NCBI GenBank assembly: GCA_907165275.2 | Contig: OU015651.1 | Location: 4,548,501-4,612,500 of the forward strand | Length of the DNA: 64,000 nucleotides | Source of the DNA: Zygaena filipendulae | Taxonomy: Eukaryota > Arthropoda > Insecta > Lepidoptera > Zygaenidae | Direction of reading: 5' to 3' | In this document: positions 57,806-64,000 of the stretch, piece by piece | Numbering within the stretch: position 1 is the stretch's first letter | Layout of the letters: every line of letters starts with the position of its first letter | Notes under the pieces: model-generated | Told to the model about the DNA's origin: nothing | The model's input: only the letters and a program-made list of their open reading frames with translations | The model's database searches: none | Translations under genes and position numbers: made by a program

Positions 57806-57985
57806 GCTAGCTACTAGCTGTGCCCCGCAGTTTCACCCGCGTGGGTTTTGGAATTCCCGCAGGAGCTATTGTTTTCTAAAATAAAAGTACATATAGCCTA
57901 ATTTACTCTTTATATCATCTGCCCGTGAAAGTCCCGTTAAAATCAATTCAGCTGTTTCAGAGATTAGTCGGAACAAACAGACAGC
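57806..57985 (-). mobile_element. Helitron-like copy, reverse
   Basis: ACTAGCTGTGCCCCGCAG, then TTTCACCCGCGTGG and GCCCGTGAAAGTCCCG. Confidence 0.45.
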
Positions 57986-58250
57986 CAAAAATAAAAAATA
58001 AAATAGTTTTCTTTTTTAGTATAAGTACCTACCCTATACCTATACTATTTATCTACCCACTTTCATAAGCATTTAGTGAAAGCTGTTAATTTAGAATTAC
58101 AAACAGACACTTCAATTTCATACATTTGTATGTATAGAATAGATGTAGGTGTAGCGGATTAGGTATACAACTACTTGACTGCAACTATACTTAGTTAATA
58201 CCAAGCATATTTTTAATTTCTATAACTGCAGTTAGAGAAATTTGTAATTT

Positions 58251-58395
58251 TGACGACCCGATTGGCGTAGTAGGTCACCATGCCTGCCCGTTAATCAAGG
58301 GGTTCCGGGTTCGATTCCCAGTGGGGGTGGAGTTTGTGTGATGAACACAGAGTTCCATTTTCCAGTCTGGGTGTGTTTATATATTTATATCTATA
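58251..58395 (+). repeat. tRNA-headed SINE copy 2
   Basis: Same head and body as 7672-7800, with TATATCTATA repeats as its tail. Confidence 0.75.
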
Positions 58396-58613
58396 TATCT
58401 ATAATATATATTGTAGCATTCAGCTACAATATCAACCTTTTTTATTATTATTTTCTTTTGTTATGTCATTTTTATTTTGAAAAAGAGAAGAGGATTTTGA
58501 CGGATGGGAAGATAGAAGAGATTGGAGCTTGGGCTGAAGAGAGTTGTGAATTGTGATGAACGGTGAAAATTCTTACGTTTTCTTGTATTGCTTAATTATA
58601 AACAATAACACAC

Positions 58614-58854
58614 TAGAGTCGTTTTAATGATTACTTAATTTTATTAAGTAAAGATTTTAAAAACAAAACTGCCGCCACTGCCGCACTCGAGACGTTCATT
58701 AAATTAATGTTAATTGGCATTTAACTAAATTTAAATTTCCCAATTAACCAAATGCCAACCAATGCGAAACAAAACTGCCACACAGAACGTCTCTGAGTGC
58801 GGCAGTTTTGTTTTTAAAATCTTTATTTATAATTAAGTATCATTAAAACGACTC
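58614..58854. mobile_element. MITE family 4, copy b
   Basis: Complete ends GAGTCGTTTTAATGATTAC and its inverse; same arms as 55553-55762. Confidence 0.75.
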
Positions 58855-60424
58855 TGAGTGCGGCCGTGAGAGTTGAGACTAACGTCAACACAAACATTTA
58901 AAAATGGCGCATTTAAAAAAGGTATGTTAGGTATAGGTACCTACATATTTTGATGTTTATATTCAACTACTGGTGACTAGTTTAAGATTGGTATGTACCT
59001 ATCTACTCTACATCCTACATATTTTCACGATGAGCACATGGTGATAATATTATGCTATCTACGTCCGCCGGTGAGTTCCTAACTAATGATGACACAATAC
59101 GTTCGTTATAAAACTTAAGTAAGGTTTAGTATACGCATAGTTATCCTGGTATTCCCCCGGGAACTCCGAAATTACCGCGGGTGAAACTGCGGGAGATAGC
59201 TAGTAACTTGTTCCTACCGCTAAGTCATATTGTGAGGTAATATGTAAGTAGGTAGGTATAAGCACTGTTTGATTTGGCAAAGCGCCCCAAGTCTTTTATT
59301 GAGCAATCATTTTATGTTCGATTTAATTAGCCACCACTTCATTTTACAATTTGTAGATGTATTTATAAAGCCAACAACTTGCGCATAGTGCACTATGCAT
59401 GGCGTTATACCTTGCGAGAGTCATACAACCATACCATATAGTCATACAATGGGGTGTATACCTGATACACCCCATTTAAAAAAATAAACAATAATATGAT
59501 TAAAATATATTTTATGTCCAAAAAATTTATACTTTAAAAATTATTCTACATTAGTTTGGAGCTGACATATCTACGAAATTACAAGCGCTACGCCCGCGCC
59601 TGCCGGTTCAAATTTTTTTGCTGCGGGCAGCGTACGCGCCAAATATTGTATTATAAATAATTTAGACATGGGCTAGTAAAAATGAAAAAAAATATAACCT
59701 ATATTAAAACATAGTGCGATCGATTCGCTAGTTGATTCGCAGCAAACTACTTTCTAGTTTTCAGTTAATTCATTAACACGTTGTATATCGTGGACTTAAG
59801 TATCCACGCTTCGGGGCACGAGTTCCATCCATCATGCACTGCCTTCCCGTTTGTTTTCCCGCGTCTTTGTTTTACTTTGGATTCTACTTATTTATTACAC
59901 ATCTAAACCTTCCTCTTGAATAACTCTATCTATTGGTAAAAACCGCATGAAAATCCGTTCATTAGTTTTTAGGTTATCGCGAGTACCTAGACTTATAGGA
60001 GGACTTTGTTTCATTTAAACGTAGTGATTTATATTATCTTTGTTTTTTATATTATGCTAAAATTCGGCAGTAGCATTAATAAAATAAATATACTTACCTA
60101 TTTTAATCGTAAAAGATATAGAATTTAAAGCAAGTAGCGCGAGGAAGGACGCGCCTTAAAAGAGATAAGTACCCTATATAAGTACCTACCTATATTTATG
60201 TATGTATATAAGGTCGGTTTTCACATGATAGCATAAAAGTGCGTACAATAGCTGCTACTCCATATCTTATGATTGTAGACGCGAACTGACTCACGTAGGC
60301 ACGATGCAAACACTAACTTTACTATAAACCAAAGAGTATAGGTATGACCACTACGTTTTCTATAAACTTTATTTAACTGACAGGTCATACAATCTAATTA
60401 GGTACCTACTTATTATATCACAAT
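58855..60424. other. intergenic, repeats only
   Basis: Contains a Helitron-like tail (59150-59204), MITE 3b and a reverse Helitron-like fragment (59905-60030). No gene recognised. Confidence 0.4.
59459..59790 (+). mobile_element. MITE family 3, copy b (left end lost)
   Basis: Matches 41035-41366 from CCTGATACACCCCATTT to TTAACACGTTGTATA; the left inverted end is absent. Confidence 0.7.
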
Positions 60425-60698
60425 AGGGTACTTGCATGAATTTTTTTTCAGTCTATTTTAAAGATATATGGCCTACTTAAACAAAGTAAGAAAAAGAAAA
60501 AAATTATATGCATAAATTAATTAAATAGAGCGTTTCAAAGTTCCTACTTTAGACCTTACTGCCGAAACGCGGAATGACGTCACTAGTTCAAAATTACGCC
60601 TTATTAATCTGTGATAGAAATGTCACTGTCGTATTGACAGGGTCATGTGACACTGACAGACAGATAACTTCAATATCCAAAAGCGAAATTAAGGTTGA
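60425..60698 (-). mobile_element. MITE family 1, copy f, cut by BEL/Pao LTR
   Basis: Left terminal repeat AGGGTACTTGCATGAA present; similarity stops at GGTTGA, where the BEL LTR begins. Confidence 0.85.
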
Positions 60699-61201
60699 TG
60701 TTTGCGCGGTGGTGGATGAGCAATACACCCAACAACCCTCAAACTCTGTGCGGGGGGAGGTTCGTTAAATATCACCATAGGAAAAAGATAAAGGTATTAA
60801 GAAAGCCTGACCTTCTATCCAAGATCTATGCTGCATCCGTCAGAAGAGATGAATCACCTAATAAGTTGTTCTGTGAGCAGTTCCCTGGCCTTGCTGGCGC
60901 GCCTCTTCTCGGCCGACCGGGTCACAACTCCACTCGGTGTAGATCTTCTGTTTCTCTTCGACAGATGACTTATAGCGGGTGCGGTTAATATTATGCGATA
61001 TAACGAGTTTCATTCGGTAACAAAGCGGCGTCGTGATCAACGAATCCAACTAGCGTAGTGGACGTGACCAGTAGTGCGGAGCGGTGATTTTATACTGACG
61101 TGATAAGTGGATGCAGCGAAAATACTAACTTAAAGAGGGTAGTTAGAGATTAATAAACGGTTGAGACAGAATGCCAAGTACCTGCGGTATTGGCGTGAAC
61201 A
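60699..61201 (-). repeat. 3' LTR of the BEL/Pao element
   Basis: 503 bases, starting TGTTCACGCC and ending GCGCAAACA on the minus strand (TG...CA termini, TGTT start typical of BEL). A TATAAAAT box lies at 61094-61087 in minus sense. The left boundary is fixed by the broken MITE, the right by the purine tract. The second LTR is outside the window, so identity cannot be compared. Confidence 0.75.
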
Positions 61202-61314
61202 CTGCCCCCGGCCTTGAAACCGTGGGGTTTTAAGATAAAAATAAAGATTAAAAAATTAAGAAAATATTGCGGAGCGGTATTACTAGTAATAATTAAAGCG
61301 GGATGATATTAAAT

Positions 61315-64000
61315 TTATTGAGTAGGAAGCGGGCAAATGCGTACAACAGGTCGTTTGTATGTCCCTGTTGCCGTCTTGACAGAGACTACCCGGCAGACAC
61401 CATCATCACCAGGGTAAGTGGCAACGACAATGCCCAACGGCCAGTGAAGTGGGGGAACGTTATCCGTCTCTACTATCACTACTGTACCAACTGTGATTGG
61501 ATTTGAAGCTGAATTCCATTTCCCTCTAGATTGAAGCAGGTGTAAGTATTCGTATTTCCAACGTTGAGTAAATGACTTTATCATTTGATCCAAAAGAATG
61601 TAACGACGCGTCAAGTTGGTTGATTCTCCAGCGGTACCATACGTAGGTAACTCCTTTAACGGGGTAGCCATCAAGAAATGAGCGGGTGTTAACGCACTCA
61701 ACTCTGACGGATCGTCGCTCAAAAGAGTAAGCGGGCGTGAATTAATAACACATTCTATCTGCGTCAGAACTGTTATCATTTCTTCGTACGTCAGCAGCTG
61801 TGAACCGATTACTCTATGCATGTGAGTTTTAAATGATTTTACGTAGATTTCATAATGACCACCGAAATGTGGACTACGCGGAGGATTCAGTTTCCATGAA
61901 ATTCTGTTGTTTGCGAGTTCTGTTGATAAAACGTTTTGATAATTGTCGGATTTGATAAACGAATCTAGTTCTGAAAGCGTATTTTTTGCACCAACAAATG
62001 TGGTTCCGTTATCCGAATACATGCATGAAACTGCACCGCGGCGGGACAAGAAACGTTTAAAAGCAGAGATAAATGTATTGGTACTTAAGTCCGTCGTCAG
62101 TTCTACATGTACAGCGCGGGTAACTAAACATACAAATATGCATAAGTATGCTTTGATCGAGCGGACACCGCGTTTTCGATACGGGATGATGCTTATGGGC
62201 CCAGCGTAATCTACAGCGGTGTGAGTAAACGCTTTCGCTTCATTTACTCTGCAAGCGGGAAGATCTGCCATTAACGGAAACGTTTGTTTAGGTTTGGCTT
62301 TAAAACAGAAGTTACACTTGCGTATGACGCTGCGAGCTATATTTCTACACGACAGGATCCAATATTTCTGACGCAAGATCGACATAAGTGCGGTAGGACC
62401 CGTGTGACAATGTTTTTTGTGATAGTATGTGGTAATAAGTTCCGCGATGTGACCTTTACGTGGCAACAATATGGGATGTTGCTGGTCTAATGACAAATCC
62501 GCATTGCGAAGACGACCACCAACGCGTAATAAGCCGTCATCATCGAAAAAGGGCGCGAGTTTATAAATGAATGAAGGGCAGCGTTTCCCTTGTTTTAAGA
62601 GTTTGATTTCAGCGTGAAAGTGATGCGCTTGTAGAGCCTTAAATATTTGTATTTCAGCGAAAGTTAAATCAGAGCAGGTAAATGTGCCCCTCTTGGGCAG
62701 TTTTTTCATAAAGCGGAAAATATAAATTACAGCGTGAAGAAGAATAAGCCACGATGATATGCGAGAAAAAAGAGAAAGCAGCGGGTGAGCGTCAGCGTGA
62801 CTGTCAGTAGCCACACATGCCTTTACTTCGAGTAAGTTACTCTCATCTATAGCGGAAGCGTCGATGGATGTGATAGGCCAATGTGTAACCTCCTCTGCCA
62901 ACCAGGCAGGACCTGAAAACCACAACGGATGGTTCGGGAGCTGAGCAGGAGTGAGCCCACGCGACAAACAGTCACTAGGATTGTGGGTTCCGGGAACGTG
63001 ATGAAAATGCTGAGCTGGAAGTTGCGCAGTAATCTTAGTGACGCGGGTTGCGACAAAGGTTTTCAGTCTGTGTGGCGACGTATGCACCCAGTGTAAGGCG
63101 ACCATAGAATCAGTGAAACAATAAATGCTATCTATAGTCTGGCGCGATTTATATTTGTCTACGACACGACGAACCAACTTTGACATCAGCAGCACAGCGC
63201 AGAGCTCCAATCGCGCTACCGAAATGGTTTTTAAAGGCGCGACCTGCGACTTCGAACAAATGAGACGAATAATTGGCTCATTATAAACTGCGGATTTAGT
63301 TTTTACATATACGGCACAGCCGTAAGCGAGCTCACTGGCGTCTGCGAACGCAATGATAGAAATTTGTGAATTTTGTATCACACCTAAATGACGAGGGAAA
63401 TTAATATTTTGTATAATGGGCAATTCATCGAGATAATGATTCCAAATTTGAGAAATATCAGCAGGCGGTATATCGTCCCAATCGAGTTTCAAAACAAATA
63501 ATTTTTGTAAAATCAATTTAGCGAATAAAATAACAGGCGCGATTAATCCAAGCACGTCATACTGGCGTGCAATTACTGATAGAATGTTGCGTTTACTACA
63601 ACGGCGGCTGCGGTCGATGGTTACTGTAAAGAAAAAATTATCAGTCACAGGAGACCACTGTAAGCCGAGAACCTTTTGAGTTATATTATTATCCTCAAAC
63701 GATATGTTAGACGAGAAGCGGTGCGATTCAGGCAGTGAGTCAAGCAGTTCTGGTGAATTACTAGACCACTTAACAAGGTCGAAGCCCCCGGCCTTGCACA
63801 TGCCCAGCAGCTCACCGCTGAGGCGCAAGGACGCTGGAATATCCGGAACTGAGTAGCAGATATCATCTGTATACATATTATTGGTGACAACAGTAGCGGC
63901 TAGCGGGAACGAAGAGCTTTCATCCTCACAAAGCTGCCTCACCACGCGCATGGCGAGGTACGGGCTGCTTCGGAGACCAAAACATACGCGGTTGAACTGA
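61315..64000 (-). CDS. BEL/Pao pol polyprotein, C-terminal part (RT end, RNase H, integrase)
   Basis: Open from the window edge to a stop at 61315; the first internal Met is at 63951, but reading continues upstream into FNRVCFGLRSSPYLA, a conserved Pao-type RT block, so this is an internal part of a larger pol. Order: RT catalytic YTDD (about residues 27-30 from that Met), the Pao linker with SFEDNNITQKVLGLQW and YDVLGLIAPV, RNase H-like region (AFADASELAYGCAVY, SVARLELCAVLL, FTDSMVALHWV), then integrase with its H2C2 zinc finger (HKKHCHTG ... CNFC) and DDE core (HTAVDYAGPI, YSDNGTTFVGA, PPRSPHFGGHYE), and a C-terminal chromodomain-like region. There are no frame breaks in this part. It is distinct from the non-LTR element at 21.3-26.4 kb. 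Confidence 0.95.
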   Translation of the reverse strand, partial: QFNRVCFGLRSSPYLAMRVVRQLCEDESSSFPLAATVVTNNMYTDDICYSVPDIPASLRLSGELLGMCKAGGFDLVKWSSNSPELLDSLPESHRFSSNISFEDNNITQKVLGLQWSPVTDNFFFTVTIDRSRRCSKRNILSVIARQYDVLGLIAPVILFAKLILQKLFVLKLDWDDIPPADISQIWNHYLDELPIIQNINFPRHLGVIQNSQISIIAFADASELAYGCAVYVKTKSAVYNEPIIRLICSKSQVAPLKTISVARLELCAVLLMSKLVRRVVDKYKSRQTIDSIYCFTDSMVALHWVHTSPHRLKTFVATRVTKITAQLPAQHFHHVPGTHNPSDCLSRGLTPAQLPNHPLWFSGPAWLAEEVTHWPITSIDASAIDESNLLEVKACVATDSHADAHPLLSLFSRISSWLILLHAVIYIFRFMKKLPKRGTFTCSDLTFAEIQIFKALQAHHFHAEIKLLKQGKRCPSFIYKLAPFFDDDGLLRVGGRLRNADLSLDQQHPILLPRKGHIAELITTYYHKKHCHTGPTALMSILRQKYWILSCRNIARSVIRKCNFCFKAKPKQTFPLMADLPACRVNEAKAFTHTAVDYAGPISIIPYRKRGVRSIKAYLCIFVCLVTRAVHVELTTDLSTNTFISAFKRFLSRRGAVSCMYSDNGTTFVGAKNTLSELDSFIKSDNYQNVLSTELANNRISWKLNPPRSPHFGGHYEIYVKSFKTHMHRVIGSQLLTYEEMITVLTQIECVINSRPLTLLSDDPSELSALTPAHFLMATPLKELPTYGTAGESTNLTRRYILLDQMIKSFTQRWKYEYLHLLQSRGKWNSASNPITVGTVVIVETDNVPPLHWPLGIVVATYPGDDGVCRVVSVKTATGTYKRPVVRICPLPTQ

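Larger units (their letters stand above)
60699..64000 (-). mobile_element. BEL/Pao LTR retrotransposon, 3' half (partial)
   Basis: Minus-strand element running off the right edge: pol 3' part (64000-61315), a short spacer, a purine-rich stretch (AAGGCCGGGGGCAG in minus sense, about 61215-61202) and a 3' LTR. Its left end cuts a MITE (60425-60698) right after GGTTGA, where intact MITE copies continue ACTGTG, so the element inserted into the MITE. The rest of the MITE should follow the 5' LTR outside the window. Confidence 0.9.

Overview
The window is a piece of a lepidopteran (moth or butterfly) nuclear genome. This is inferred from the animal genes with short exons and GT-AG introns, the AT-rich intergenic DNA, and many copies of repeats typical of Lepidoptera: short Helitron-like elements ending in CTAG, a tRNA-headed SINE, BEL/Pao and RNase H-bearing non-LTR elements. 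No species can be named from the sequence alone.

Layout. (1) 1-14611, minus strand: the 5' two thirds of brahma (SWI/SNF ATPase). Sixteen coding exons could be joined with consistent splice phases, from MASPSP to the DEGH box; the gene runs off the left edge. Intron 1 holds a complete six-exon gene on the opposite strand (10921-13557), a carboxypeptidase M14 relative that has lost all zinc-binding and catalytic residues. (2) 14612-17500: brahma upstream DNA, a truncated LINE carrying a Helitron, and a MITE. (3) 17533-26498: a small THAP-domain gene or relic whose second exon lies in a 1.77-kb tandem duplication. The second copy is split by a full-length 5.1-kb non-LTR retrotransposon with both ORFs open. 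(4) 26630-28930: intronless XRCC2-like gene and intronless porcupine, convergent. (5) 30728-31381: a second, broken THAP relic. (6) 31915-35385: ATG5 in five exons. (7) 35386-41441: no host gene; nested MITEs, foldback elements and a 435-bp tandem duplication. (8) 41442-45687, minus: torsin-family AAA+ ATPase in six exons. (9) 47176-48225: EMG1/Nep1 rRNA methyltransferase in three exons. (10) 48226-60698: about 12 kb with no gene I can support, full of small repeats and hairpins. (11) 60699-64000, minus: 3' LTR and pol 3' half of a BEL/Pao retrotransposon inserted into a MITE.

The host genes are ordinary single-copy functions (chromatin remodelling, DNA repair, Wnt acylation, autophagy, nuclear envelope/ER ATPase, ribosome biogenesis) and do not form one pathway. 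The unusual biology lies in the nested pseudo-peptidase, the THAP exon duplication with its nested insertion history, long near-perfect inverted repeats inside brahma introns, and several transposon insertions whose empty sites can be read elsewhere in the same window.
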